DNA from: Paraburkholderia sp. BL9I2N2 | Lineage (GTDB): Bacteria > Pseudomonadota > Gammaproteobacteria > Burkholderiales > Burkholderiaceae | Reading direction: 5' to 3' | Length of the DNA: 64,000 nt | NCBI RefSeq assembly: GCF_004339745.1 | Contig: NZ_SMGP01000004.1 | Location: 124,001-188,000 of the forward strand | Part shown: positions 23,908 through 32,304 of the stretch, in pieces | Position numbering within the stretch: position 1 is the first letter of the stretch | Layout of the letters: every line of letters begins with the position of its first letter | Translations under genes and position numbers: made by a program | The notes under the pieces: generated by a model | Told to the model about the DNA's origin: nothing | Databases searched by the model: none | What the model saw: the letters and a program-made list of their open reading frames with translations, nothing else

Positions 23908-25650
23908 ATGAAGAACGGAAAGCGCCCGCTACGCTCTGCCCAATGGTTCGGGTCGGCCGACAAGAACGGTTTCATGTATCGAAGCTGGATGAAAAACCAG
24001 GGCATTCCCGATCACGAATTTCACGGGAAACCAATTATTGGGATCTGCAACACGTGGTCCGAGTTGACCCCGTGCAATGCCCATTTTCGAAAGCTTGCTG
24101 AACACGTGAAGCGCGGCGTGCTGGAAGCGGGCGGTTTCCCGGTGGAATTCCCGGTGTTTTCCAACGGCGAGTCGAATTTGCGTCCCACGGCGATGCTCAC
24201 ACGCAATCTTGCGAGCATGGATGTCGAGGAGTCGATTCGCGGCAATCCGATCGACGCTGTCGTGCTGCTGGCCGGTTGCGACAAGACGACCCCCGCGCTT
24301 CTGATGGGCGCGGCAAGCTGCGATGTGCCGGCGATCCTCGTCACCGGTGGTCCGATGCTCAACGGCAAGCATCAAGGCCGCGATATCGGTTCGGGCACGA
24401 TCGTCTGGCAACTGAGCGAACAGGTGAAGGCGGGCAAAATCTCGCTGCACGACTTCATGTCCGCCGAAGCCGGGATGTCACGCTCGGCGGGTACCTGCAA
24501 TACGATGGGCACCGCCTCGACGATGGCCTGCATGGCGGAAGCGCTCGGCGTCACGCTGCCTCACAATGCGGCGATTCCCGCGGTGGACGCGCGCCGCTAC
24601 GTGCTGGCGCATATGTCGGGCATGCGCATCGTGCAGATGGCGCTGGAGGATCTACGTCTGTCGGCACTGCTCACGCGTGAGGCATTCGAAAATGCGATTC
24701 GCGTCAATGCAGCGATCGGCGGCTCGACGAATGCGGCGATTCATCTGAAGGCTATTGCGGGACGCATCGGCGTGAGCCTTGAACTCGACGACTGGACGCG
24801 AATTGGACGCGGTACCCCGACGGTAGTCGACCTGCAGCCGTCGGGCCGCTACCTGATGGAAGAGTTTTATTACGCAGGTGGCCTGCCTGCGGTCTTGCGC
24901 CGGCTCGGCGAAGGCGGCCTGCTGCCGCATCCGGGTGCGTTGACTGCGAATGGTCAGTCGCTGTGGGACAACTGCAAGGATGCCCCGCTTTACAACGAGG
25001 AAGTCATCCGCACGCTCGATAAGCCGATTTTTCCGGACGGCGGCTTATACGTACTGCGCGGCAACCTTGCGCCCAACGGGGCGGTGCTCAAACCTTCCGC
25101 GTCCACACCCGCGCTCCTCAGACATCGTGGACGGGCGGTGGTTTTTGAAAGCTTCGAAGACTACAAGGCACGCATCGGTGCACCCGACCTGGACGTGACC
25201 GCGGATTCGGTGCTGGTCTTGAAGAATTGTGGACCCAAGGGCTATCCGGGCATGGCCGAAGTCGGCAACATGGGTCTGCCGCCAAAACTGCTGGCTCAAG
25301 GCGTGACGGACATGGTGCGGATATCCGATGCGCGGATGAGCGGCACCGCGTACGGAACGGTGGTGCTGCACGTAGCGCCCGAGGCTCGCGCGGGCGGCCC
25401 GCTTGCGGTGGTCCACGACGGGGACTGGATCGAAGTGGACTGCGATGCCGGACGCCTGCATCTCGACGTCAGCGATGCCGAACTCGCCGCGCGTCTCGCC
25501 GCATGGACTCAAGCACGCCAGGACGATCCCGCCGACGCGAGCGGCTACCGGCATCTGTACGTTCAGCACGTATTGCAGGCCGATCAGGGATGTGACTTCG
25601 ACTTTCTGGTGGGCTGCCGGGGCGCGGAAGTGCCGCGCCATTCGCATTGA
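23908..25650 (+). CDS. IlvD/Edd-family sugar-acid dehydratase
   Basis: A 580-residue iron-sulfur dehydratase. Conserved cysteines for the cluster are Cys47 (GICNTWSEL), Cys124 (LAGCDKTTPA) and Cys197 (AGTCNTMGTAST). The opening (RSAQWFGSADKNGFMYRSWMKNQG) is of the L-arabinonate/D-xylonate/D-galactonate dehydratase branch rather than branched-chain amino acid IlvD. It should turn a sugar acid into a 2-keto-3-deoxy acid. Ribosome-binding site AAGGAGAGGG. Two FadR-type operators precede it. Together with the lactonase, SDR and importer genes it completes most of a non-phosphorylative sugar pathway; no aldolase is seen nearby. Confidence 0.93.
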   Translation: MKNGKRPLRSAQWFGSADKNGFMYRSWMKNQGIPDHEFHGKPIIGICNTWSELTPCNAHFRKLAEHVKRGVLEAGGFPVEFPVFSNGESNLRPTAMLTRNLASMDVEESIRGNPIDAVVLLAGCDKTTPALLMGAASCDVPAILVTGGPMLNGKHQGRDIGSGTIVWQLSEQVKAGKISLHDFMSAEAGMSRSAGTCNTMGTASTMACMAEALGVTLPHNAAIPAVDARRYVLAHMSGMRIVQMALEDLRLSALLTREAFENAIRVNAAIGGSTNAAIHLKAIAGRIGVSLELDDWTRIGRGTPTVVDLQPSGRYLMEEFYYAGGLPAVLRRLGEGGLLPHPGALTANGQSLWDNCKDAPLYNEEVIRTLDKPIFPDGGLYVLRGNLAPNGAVLKPSASTPALLRHRGRAVVFESFEDYKARIGAPDLDVTADSVLVLKNCGPKGYPGMAEVGNMGLPPKLLAQGVTDMVRISDARMSGTAYGTVVLHVAPEARAGGPLAVVHDGDWIEVDCDAGRLHLDVSDAELAARLAAWTQARQDDPADASGYRHLYVQHVLQADQGCDFDFLVGCRGAEVPRHSH

Positions 25651-25732
25651 GCGGCGGAGAGCGGGCGATCGGCAGCGCAACCTGCGCGTCGCTGAGGCTT
25701 CCTGTACGCATGTCCAGTCGATGACAAAGACG

Positions 25733-25771
25733 TTTACTTCGCATGCGAATGTTATATACTTCGCATGCGAA
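25733..25771 (+). promoter_or_regulatory. Promoter with two MarR-type operators, TTCGCATGCGAA
   Basis: The perfect palindrome TTCGCATGCGAA occurs twice, at 25738-25749 and 25760-25771, with centres 22 bp apart (about two helix turns). A -35-like TTTACT (25733-25738) and -10 TATACT (25755-25760), separated by 16 bp, are interleaved with them, so a bound repressor would block the promoter. The MarR gene's own control region has the related TTCGTGTACGAA. Confidence 0.65.
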
Positions 25772-25845
25772 CGGTTAGACACGTTCCAGTGTGCCCAGGC
25801 GTGCATACCCGTAGATAGCCTGAGCAAATCTTTGGAGACGAAGCA

Positions 25846-26619
25846 ATGAATGCGGAAGTGAATGTAGAACTTGCAAATGGCGTGCTGGTCGTAACGATCT
25901 CGCGACCAGGAAAAATTAACGCCATTACAAACGTGATGTATGGCGCGCTTGCGGATGCAGTCGAGCGGGCCAATGTCGATGAGGACGTTCGCGCATTATT
26001 GATCCAGTCAGATGGGGACATGTTCACAGCCGGTAACGATCTCTCGGAATTCGCCATGCAGGCTGCGGGCAACGGTCCACAGGAACGTCAGGTGGTCCGC
26101 TTTCTTCGCGGCCTGGCTAAGGCGACAGTGCCTATCGTGGCCGCTGTTCAGGGCAAGGCGGTCGGAATCGGTACGACGATGTTGCTCCATTGCGACTACG
26201 TGCTTTTGTCCGAAGAGGCGCAATTGATGACCCCCTTCGTGAATCTGGCCTTGGTTCCCGAGGCCGCCTCGAGCTACCTTATGCCGCTACAGATTGGGCA
26301 CGTCAGGGCATTCGAAATGTTCGCGCTCGGCGACCCGGTTTCGGCTGATTCCGCCGTTGCCTGGGGTATTGCAAATCGGCTTGTCCCCGTTGCGGAACTG
26401 CGTACAGAAGCACGCCGGATTGCCGAGAAAATTGCCACCAGGCCCTACGGATCTCTGACGGCAACGAAACGGCTCATGCGGGACGCAGAGCGGCTGACGG
26501 CCCAGATGGATCGGGAAACCACGATATTCGTGGAGCGGCTCGCAAGTGCCGAGGCGAAAGAAGCATTCCTGGCGTTTGCCGAAAAGCGCCGGCCAGACTT
26601 CACGAAGATTCCGCGATGA
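25846..26619 (+). CDS. Enoyl-CoA hydratase/isomerase family protein
   Basis: A 257-residue crotonase-fold enzyme. The oxyanion-hole segments are visible (FTAGNDLSEF and GKAVGIGTTMLLHCD), as is the region around the family's catalytic glutamate (LALVPEAASSYLM). Members hydrate or isomerise acyl-CoA double bonds. ATG follows GGAGACGAAGCA. It stands alone, convergent with a MarR gene and sharing its operator sequence, as seen for MarR-controlled acyl-CoA or hydroxycinnamoyl-CoA pathways. The acyl-CoA substrate is unknown. Confidence 0.9.
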   Translation: MNAEVNVELANGVLVVTISRPGKINAITNVMYGALADAVERANVDEDVRALLIQSDGDMFTAGNDLSEFAMQAAGNGPQERQVVRFLRGLAKATVPIVAAVQGKAVGIGTTMLLHCDYVLLSEEAQLMTPFVNLALVPEAASSYLMPLQIGHVRAFEMFALGDPVSADSAVAWGIANRLVPVAELRTEARRIAEKIATRPYGSLTATKRLMRDAERLTAQMDRETTIFVERLASAEAKEAFLAFAEKRRPDFTKIPR

Positions 26620-26647
26620 TATGAGCGGCGTACACCGCCGAGCAAGA

Positions 26648-26669
26648 CGGCGGCACGGCGGTGCCGCCG
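26648..26669. terminator. GC-rich stem-loop between convergent genes
   Basis: CGGCGGCAC-GGCG-GTGCCGCCG: a perfect 9-bp stem with a 4-nt loop in the 64-bp gap between the stops of the enoyl-CoA hydratase and MarR genes. There is no T-run, so termination efficiency is uncertain. Confidence 0.45.
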
Positions 26670-26683
26670 CATTCAGTGTCACC

Positions 26684-27118
26684 CTATGCCGCTTCCTCGT
26701 CGACGTCGGGAAACTTGTCCTGCAAACTCGTTAGCCAGCGCGCAACCACGTCGATCTCTGACGACGTAAATCCCTCCGTCAATCGTGCATTCAACTCAGC
26801 GAGACCCGATTTCGACCGCTTGAGTGCGGCGCGTCCTGCGGCGGTCAGCCAAAGCCGCGACGCGCGTCGATCGAGTTCGTCCGAATGGCGTTCCACAAGA
26901 CCGGCCCGCTCAACTCTATCGACCAACCCGCTCATTCCCGGTGCCTTGAGATCGAGTGCCGCGGCCGCCTCGCTCGTGAGGGCGCCGTCGTTTTTCCCGA
27001 GAAAGAAAAGCAGTCCCGCCTGCGCTGCGGTGACGCCACCTGCGGCTGTGCGGGTCTGCGACCATCGATTCAGGCGCTTTTGGCCCACATTGAGCAGATA
27101 TACGAGCCGATGATCCAT
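26684..27118 (-). CDS. MarR-family transcriptional regulator
   Basis: A 144-residue winged-helix repressor. The central region shows the MarR pattern: VTAAQAGLLFFLG, LTSEAAAALDLKAPGMSGLVDRVERAGLVER, and the wing DELDRRASRLWLTAAGR. It starts MDHRLVYLLNVGQKRL after a GAGG ribosome-binding site. Its promoter carries AGTTCGT-GT-ACGAACT, matching the TTCGNNNNCGAA core found twice before the enoyl-CoA hydratase gene. It probably represses both units and responds to a CoA thioester or phenolic ligand (inference). Confidence 0.92.
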   Translation of the reverse strand: MDHRLVYLLNVGQKRLNRWSQTRTAAGGVTAAQAGLLFFLGKNDGALTSEAAAALDLKAPGMSGLVDRVERAGLVERHSDELDRRASRLWLTAAGRAALKRSKSGLAELNARLTEGFTSSEIDVVARWLTSLQDKFPDVDEEAA

Positions 27119-27171
27119 ATTTCAACCTCGCCTGTTGCGCTCCAGAGTTCGGCGCTTTTTTGTTGGAAGTT

Positions 27172-27187
27172 AGTTCGTGTACGAACT
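27172..27187. promoter_or_regulatory. MarR autoregulatory operator, AGTTCGT-GT-ACGAACT
   Basis: A perfect inverted repeat with 7-bp arms, 54 bp upstream of the MarR start. A minus-strand extended -10 element (TGCTAAGAT) lies just upstream of it, reading towards the gene. It shares TTCGNNNNCGAA with 25738-25749 and 25760-25771. The rest of the stretch 27119-27415 has no gene. Confidence 0.6.
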
Positions 27188-27415
27188 TTTATCTTAGCAT
27201 AAGTCATATCGCACGACAGACGGCGGGAGTCGGCAAATGAGGCCGAGTGCGGCCACAAACAATTGCTCAACCGGGGTCATACCCGCATCGCTGAAGCCAA
27301 TAAAAAAGTGAACTTTTTCTTCCCGCCGTGTCAATTTTGATGGTCTTCCTTCGTCGTCTCAATGGCAGCATGCGGCTTACCTGCGCATTCAGCCACCACT
27401 GACAGGAGATTTGCC

Positions 27416-27889
27416 ATGACGATTCAAAAGATCACGCCTTTTCTTTGGTATTCCACGGAAGCTGAGGAGGCGGCTGCTTTCTACGCGAGTATTTTTCCAG
27501 ACTCGCGCGTCACTCGGGTCACCGCGGTGCCGAGCGCCGGGTCCACAAAGGTTGTCGAGTTTGTTCTCTTTGGGCAGCCTTTCATCGCCATGAGCGCGGG
27601 GCGGCTCGACGCGTTCAATCACTCGATATCCTTGATGGTCAACTGTGCCGACCAGGCAGAACTTGACCGCTATTGGAACGCTCTTCTCGAGGGCGGCGGT
27701 GCGCCCGAGGAGTGCGGCTGGCTGAAAGACCGCTTCGGCGTCTCGTGGCAGATCGTTCCGACCGATATCCTCGACATGATGGCTGACCCCGATCCCGCCA
27801 GGGCCACGCGTGCTGCCGACGCCATGTTAAAAATGGTGAAGTTCGACATCGCCACGCTGAAAGCCGCCTATGCGGGGACGACGGATTAA
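27416..27889 (+). CDS. PhnB-like VOC-superfamily protein
   Basis: A 157-residue protein of the PhnB/3-demethylubiquinone methyltransferase-like group of the vicinal oxygen chelate fold: ITPFLWYSTEAEEAAAFYASIFPDSRVT, FIAMSAG, and a terminal DRFGVSWQIVPTDILDMM. The start at 27416 follows GACAGGAGATTTGCC; an upstream frame extension has no such site. The family's function is poorly defined. It stands alone, with no sign of an operon partner. Confidence 0.88.
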   Translation: MTIQKITPFLWYSTEAEEAAAFYASIFPDSRVTRVTAVPSAGSTKVVEFVLFGQPFIAMSAGRLDAFNHSISLMVNCADQAELDRYWNALLEGGGAPEECGWLKDRFGVSWQIVPTDILDMMADPDPARATRAADAMLKMVKFDIATLKAAYAGTTD

Positions 27890-28090
27890 CAAAAGGCCCG
27901 TATATCATGTGTGCCATAGAGCGTCGGTCGGGTTTGTCCGCTTCCGGCTGACGCTCATCTCATACGTTTCTGGAACCCTAACGCCAGGCGAGATCCCGAG
28001 AGCGGGAAACGCGGCGCTGTTTCGCCGGTGATGGCAAGTGCAGTGAGCATCTGACAAAATCTCTAGAAGAATACTAAGAACGGAGGCAGC

Positions 28091-28579
28091 TTGCGGACGG
28101 TCGAATACCGCTTTTCCACCATCTGGCGCATCGATGCGCCAGTGCAGGACGTGTGGGCGGCAATCCAGGATTCGGCGCGCTGGCCCGAGTGGTGGCATAA
28201 CGTCGAGAGCGTGGACCAGTTGCAGGCAGGTTCCGATCAGGGCGTGGGCGTCGTTCAACGCTATACGTGGAAAGGCTGGTTGCCCTATCGCCTCGTGTTC
28301 GATATGCGGGTGACGCGCGTCGACCCGTTGGTCGCGCTGGAGGGGGAAGCCAGTGGCGATGTCGAAGGCGCCGGCCGGTGGAGCTTTTCGACCGATGGAC
28401 GCGCTCTGACTGTAGTCCGCTATGACTGGTGCGTGCATACGAAGCGCCCATGGATGAATGCCTTGGCGCCGCTGTTGCGACCGGTTTTCCAATGGAACCA
28501 CGATGCGGTGATGCGCGAAGGCGGCGCGGCGCTGGCGCGGCGGCTGGACGCGCGGCTGCTCGGCATCGAGCAGGGATGA
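28091..28579 (+). CDS. SRPBCC (polyketide cyclase-like) protein
   Basis: A 162-residue START/Bet v1-like protein: FSTIWRIDAPVQDVWAAIQDSARWPEWW at the N-terminus, then alternating strands (GVGVVQRYTWKGWLPYRLVFDMRV) and a long C-terminal helix with NHDAVMREGGAALARRL. TTG at 28091 is taken as the start because it follows GGAGGCAGC. It would bind a hydrophobic ligand; no partner genes indicate which. Confidence 0.8.
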   Translation: MRTVEYRFSTIWRIDAPVQDVWAAIQDSARWPEWWHNVESVDQLQAGSDQGVGVVQRYTWKGWLPYRLVFDMRVTRVDPLVALEGEASGDVEGAGRWSFSTDGRALTVVRYDWCVHTKRPWMNALAPLLRPVFQWNHDAVMREGGAALARRLDARLLGIEQG

Positions 28580-28653
28580 ATCTATCCCGGCTGCAGCAGG
28601 GTTCAATCAGCGCAAGCACGAATTCGCCCCGGCCGTTCGATGAAGTGTGCCGT

Positions 28654-29445
28654 TCAGGAGCCGCCGAACCAGTTGTAGCCTTGGTTTTCCCAGTAACCAC
28701 CGGGGTATTCGTTCGTCACAGTGATCGCCACGATATGTTTTGGATTCTTGTAGCCGAGCTTGGTCGGCATGCGTAGTTTCATCGGGAAGCCGTATTTCGG
28801 TGGCAGCACCTGACCGTCGTAGGTCAGCGTAAGCAGCGTCTGTGCATGCAACGCGGTTGGCATGTCGATACTGGTCCAGTAGTTGTCCGCACAGTGCAGT
28901 GACACGTACTTCGCTGTGGTGTCCGCGCCCGAATGCTTCAGGAAACTAGAGAAGCGCACGCCGCCCCATCGGCCGATCGCACTCCATCCTTCAATGCAGA
29001 TATGACGCGTAATCTGGCTTTCCTGCGGCATTGCGCGCAGTTCATCGAGCGTCCAGACGCGTTTGCCAGTCGCAAGACCACCCACCTGGAGCCGGTAGGT
29101 AGCGGCGTCGACTTCGGGCACATCGTCGACCTCGTAGAACGCGTTGAACGGAAACGGTCGCGTGATCATCGACTCCGGATAGGTCGGGGCCATCTCGTTC
29201 GGATTGAACAACAGGGCTTGCACCTCGTCGTTGAAGAACGACATTCTGCGCAGCATGGTGTTCACCGACTTGTCATTGGTCAGATCGCAGCCGGACAGCA
29301 AAGCTAAGCCGCCGAGCGTGAGAACTCGCTTGCCAAGCAGCCGGCGGGCCGGATTTTTCAGTTCGTTGCGCGCATCCTTGATGATGGATTTAGCGTGAGA
29401 CCGAAGAAACGTATCAGGCTCCACAGCCTTTTTTCGAAAACTCAT
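28654..29445 (-). CDS. MsrP/YedY-like molybdopterin oxidoreductase
   Basis: A 263-residue protein of the sulfite-oxidase/YedY fold. The molybdenum-ligand cysteine is Cys150 in HICIEGWSAIGRWGGVRF. The N-terminal 53 residues contain RRLLGKRVLTLGGLALLSGC, which looks like an export signal with a lipobox (Cys53) and a possible twin-arginine pair. ATG 29445 is 2 bp after the stop of the cytochrome b gene, so the two are co-translated and probably form a membrane-linked reductase. It resembles MsrP but lies with a b561-type cytochrome rather than MsrQ, so the substrate need not be methionine sulfoxide. Confidence 0.88.
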   Translation of the reverse strand: MSFRKKAVEPDTFLRSHAKSIIKDARNELKNPARRLLGKRVLTLGGLALLSGCDLTNDKSVNTMLRRMSFFNDEVQALLFNPNEMAPTYPESMITRPFPFNAFYEVDDVPEVDAATYRLQVGGLATGKRVWTLDELRAMPQESQITRHICIEGWSAIGRWGGVRFSSFLKHSGADTTAKYVSLHCADNYWTSIDMPTALHAQTLLTLTYDGQVLPPKYGFPMKLRMPTKLGYKNPKHIVAITVTNEYPGGYWENQGYNWFGGS

Positions 29446-29447
29446 GG

Positions 29448-30086
29448 TCACCGTCCGCGAATCATCAGAAGCAGCGAGCGCGGCACCAGTGCGACCATGA
29501 CGACATGCACGACGAAGAACGCAACCAGCACGCTCATTGCAACGAAATGCACGACACGCGCATTGTCGTACCCGCCCATCAGCGTGCGCAGCAGCGGGAA
29601 CTGCACCGACTTCCATATCGCCAGCCCCGACAGGATCACGAGCGCAATATCGACGATGGCGACCAGATAGGCGAATTTCTGTACCGCGTTGTAGCGTGTG
29701 AGGTCCTCATGCGCGAGCGTGCCGCGCAGTGCGGCGACGAGATCGGTTGCAAGTGACTTGAAGCTGACCGGCAGCAGTTTCCGGCGCAGACGTCCCGACG
29801 CGATATTCAGCCCGACGTAGATGAGGAAATTCGCGACCAGCATCCACATGATCGCAAAATGCCATTGCAAGGCCCCGCCGAGCCAGCCGCCCAATGTGAT
29901 TGCGGAAGGAAACTGTAAAGCTGGAAAGATCGGCGAGGCGTCATAGATCTGCCAGCCGCTTGTCACCATCAATACGACAGCGAGCGCATTAATCCAGTGT
30001 GTGATGCGGACCCAGGCGGGTTGAATCGTTGCGTGGCTCAAAGCGATCTCGTGATTGATGAGGTTGCGCATCGTCGGAAATGTCAA
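29448..30086 (-). CDS. Cytochrome b561-type membrane subunit
   Basis: A 212-residue integral membrane protein with four predicted helices and histidines placed for two b hemes (VRITHWINALAVVLMVTSGWQ, WHFAIMWM, VVHFVAMSVLVAFFVVHVVM). It would pass electrons from quinol to the molybdoenzyme encoded next. The TTG at 30086 gives MTFPTMRN; ATG at 30071 is an alternative. It leads the two-gene unit. Confidence 0.87.
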   Translation of the reverse strand: MTFPTMRNLINHEIALSHATIQPAWVRITHWINALAVVLMVTSGWQIYDASPIFPALQFPSAITLGGWLGGALQWHFAIMWMLVANFLIYVGLNIASGRLRRKLLPVSFKSLATDLVAALRGTLAHEDLTRYNAVQKFAYLVAIVDIALVILSGLAIWKSVQFPLLRTLMGGYDNARVVHFVAMSVLVAFFVVHVVMVALVPRSLLLMIRGR

Positions 30087-30114
30087 GCCACCGGCTTGCT
30101 CGGAATATCAATCG

Positions 30115-30873
30115 TTACTGGCCGGAATGCTGCGCTGCCTGTTCGATCAGCGCAGCGACTTCCCGCGGATGAGATTCGAACACCGCATGGCTCGCACCGG
30201 CGATCTCGACCGTATTGGCGTGAGCGCGCGCCGCGTACATGCGCTCGAGGTCCGGATTGATGATCTTGTCGGCCTTCGCGACCATGTACCAGCTCGGCTT
30301 TGTCTTCCATGCGGGATCGGAAATTTGCGCGGAGAACTCGGACGCCGCAAGCGGTATCTGCGCATGGGCTTCGAACTCTGCCTGCGCACGAGGCAGGTCG
30401 GGTGCGAACTGCAACGGATAGTCGGCGGGTTTCAGGTAGACAAAATTATCCGGCGTGCCGACGATGGAGATGGGTGAACCCGGGTACTTCTTGCCGTTGG
30501 CCGCCATGGTTTCGCCGGCGTCGAGCGCATGCGCGGCGATGTAAACCAGCGAGCTCACGTGATCGTCGTTCCCGGCTTCACTGATAATCGCGCCGGCATA
30601 GCTGTGACCGACGAGTACACACGGACCGTCGAGGCTGCTGAGCACGCGTTTCGTGGCAGTCACGTCGTCGTTAAACGATGTCAGCGGTTGTTGCACCAGT
30701 GTCACGTGGTAGCCATCCTTCGTCAGAATGTTGTAGACGGGGCGCCAACCCGCGGCATCGGCGAAGGCGCCGTGGACCACCACGATATTCTTAACAGGCG
30801 CGGCAAAAGCCGGCGCGACGGCAGTGGTAAGCAGGCAGAGTACGGCGGCGGCTCGTAAGGCGGAAAAACGCAT
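30115..30873 (-). CDS. Secreted alpha/beta hydrolase
   Basis: A 252-residue protein with a signal peptide (cleaved around AFA-AP, residue 24). The oxyanion region is VVVHGAFADAAGW, the nucleophile elbow GHSYAG (Ser91), and a catalytic His is expected in GASHAVFESHP. It resembles EstC/MhpC-like esterases that occur as periplasmic hydrolases. ATG 30873 follows AAGGA; a longer frame upstream is not supported. It ends 28 bp before the cytochrome b start on the same strand and might be co-transcribed with it. Confidence 0.87.
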   Translation of the reverse strand: MRFSALRAAAVLCLLTTAVAPAFAAPVKNIVVVHGAFADAAGWRPVYNILTKDGYHVTLVQQPLTSFNDDVTATKRVLSSLDGPCVLVGHSYAGAIISEAGNDDHVSSLVYIAAHALDAGETMAANGKKYPGSPISIVGTPDNFVYLKPADYPLQFAPDLPRAQAEFEAHAQIPLAASEFSAQISDPAWKTKPSWYMVAKADKIINPDLERMYAARAHANTVEIAGASHAVFESHPREVAALIEQAAQHSGQ

Positions 30874-30898
30874 GGTGAATCCTTGAATATTAGAAGCG

Positions 30899-30920
30899 CA
30901 ACAATGGATTGGGATTGTTG
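30899..30920. repeat. Inverted repeat CAACAAT-N8-ATTGTTG
   Basis: Perfect 7-bp arms with an 8-bp spacer, 25 bp upstream of the hydrolase start. It may be an operator or a leader hairpin; no regulator gene is adjacent. Confidence 0.4.
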
Positions 30921-31092
30921 AATGAATGGAAAAGAAAATCGGAATGTCGACGGCATGAGATGACGCGTAGCCGCTGTCGTGGTCATCTATGATTTCCAAC
31001 ACGATTCAGGCCGCTACCGGGGTCGGCCGCGCTTGCTGCCATCAGGGAAGATCATCGCCACTAGCGGCCACAGCGGAGACCGGCATCATGCG

Positions 31093-31707
31093 TTAGAACT
31101 GCGGCACCACGCCGTCCTTTTCGACGAACAGCACGTGCGCGTCGTAAACGCCGTTCGCGCCTGGGGTCACCACGGCGAAGACTTTCTTTCCCGCGATTAG
31201 ATCGGCTTTGCTGACCGGAACCGGCGTCACGACGGGCACGTTTGTCGGCACGGTCACCGTGCTGGAGCCGCCCTTGTACGACAGATTCAGTTCACGGCCA
31301 CTGGTGCCGGTGACAACCGATACTACGTTTGCATTCGTCATTGTGCTGTTAGGACCGAAGTCATAGGCGAAATGCCCTTCGGCCGTACCGCGTGCCGCCT
31401 CAGGAAAAACGATCATCGAAGTGGCCGTCAATTTTCCATCGCTTCCCGTGAGCGCCGGCGTCCCGACGTACGAACCGACTTTGGCGTCGGCAAGTCTGGC
31501 GGCCTTGAACGCCGACACGCCGACGTCCGGCTTGACGTCGATTGACACCGTATCGCCGCTGTTCCGGTGTACGGTCAGCATTTCGCCTTTGAACGACACG
31601 ATATCGCCACGAATCCGTTCCGGTTTGACGTCGGGCGTTTGCGCGAAAGACACGCTGGAAAACGCAATGGCAGCGAATACAACGCCTACTTTGTAATGAA
31701 TCGACAC
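31093..31707 (-). CDS. Periplasmic protein of unknown function (DUF5666-like)
   Basis: A 204-residue exported protein with a signal peptide (cleavage after SFA, about residue 22). The mature part is beta-rich, with phrases recalling DUF5666/OB-like secreted proteins: IRGDIVSFKGEMLTV and VGSYVGTPALTGSDGKLTATSMIVFP. I cannot assign a function. It stands alone between the hydrolase and the ABM gene. Confidence 0.7.
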   Translation of the reverse strand: MSIHYKVGVVFAAIAFSSVSFAQTPDVKPERIRGDIVSFKGEMLTVHRNSGDTVSIDVKPDVGVSAFKAARLADAKVGSYVGTPALTGSDGKLTATSMIVFPEAARGTAEGHFAYDFGPNSTMTNANVVSVVTGTSGRELNLSYKGGSSTVTVPTNVPVVTPVPVSKADLIAGKKVFAVVTPGANGVYDAHVLFVEKDGVVPQF

Positions 31708-31888
31708 GAGCTACTCCATCTACATGAATGCGATTGGATCGGGGCGCCGCGGTTGCAGCAACCCTGTTGCAGGGGACCAGAGCAGGGCGCTCGAGCGCGA
31801 AGTCTGGTCGACAACTAAAGCGCTAACGCCGATCGACAGGAGGCAGACCTCCCGCGGCGGGTTTGTGCGCTGCCGAGGCGCTAACGGG

Positions 31889-32194
31889 TCAGGGCAGTTG
31901 ATTTTTCATGGCCAGAACGTCGATCGGTTCGATGGAAGGAGGGCTTGCCAGCATCTCGTCGGCGCGCGCCATCAGGGCGTTGGCCATTCTACCGAGCAGG
32001 TGTGCCTGACGATCCTCTTCACTCGCAAAGGCGTCGAAGACGCCGAACGTCGTCGGCGAGAACTTGAGGGCGAACCAGATCGGCGTGGTCGCCTCGCGAT
32101 TGGTCATTTGAAGGCCACTGGTAAGGAAGTCCGCTACCGCCTGCTCCTTTCCCGGTTTGGCTTCAAGTCGGACAAAAAAAGCGTGCTTGATCAT
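31889..32194 (-). CDS. Antibiotic biosynthesis monooxygenase (ABM) domain protein
   Basis: A 101-residue single-domain ferredoxin-like protein: KHAFFVRLEAKPGKEQAVADFL, TPIWFALKFSPTTFGVFDAFASEEDRQAHL. Members are small cofactor-free oxygenases or heme/quinone-acting proteins. It is divergent from the GlxA-type regulator at 32305 and probably controlled by it. Confidence 0.88.
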   Translation of the reverse strand: MIKHAFFVRLEAKPGKEQAVADFLTSGLQMTNREATTPIWFALKFSPTTFGVFDAFASEEDRQAHLLGRMANALMARADEMLASPPSIEPIDVLAMKNQLP

Positions 32195-32304
32195 CTTCGT
32201 TTCTCCAGTGTCCGCGTGATGGGTTCATGCGGTGAGTGACACTGTACAAACAGAGTGCGCAGGGGAATACTGTCCCAATCGACAATTTTGGTACCAATTC
32301 TGCC

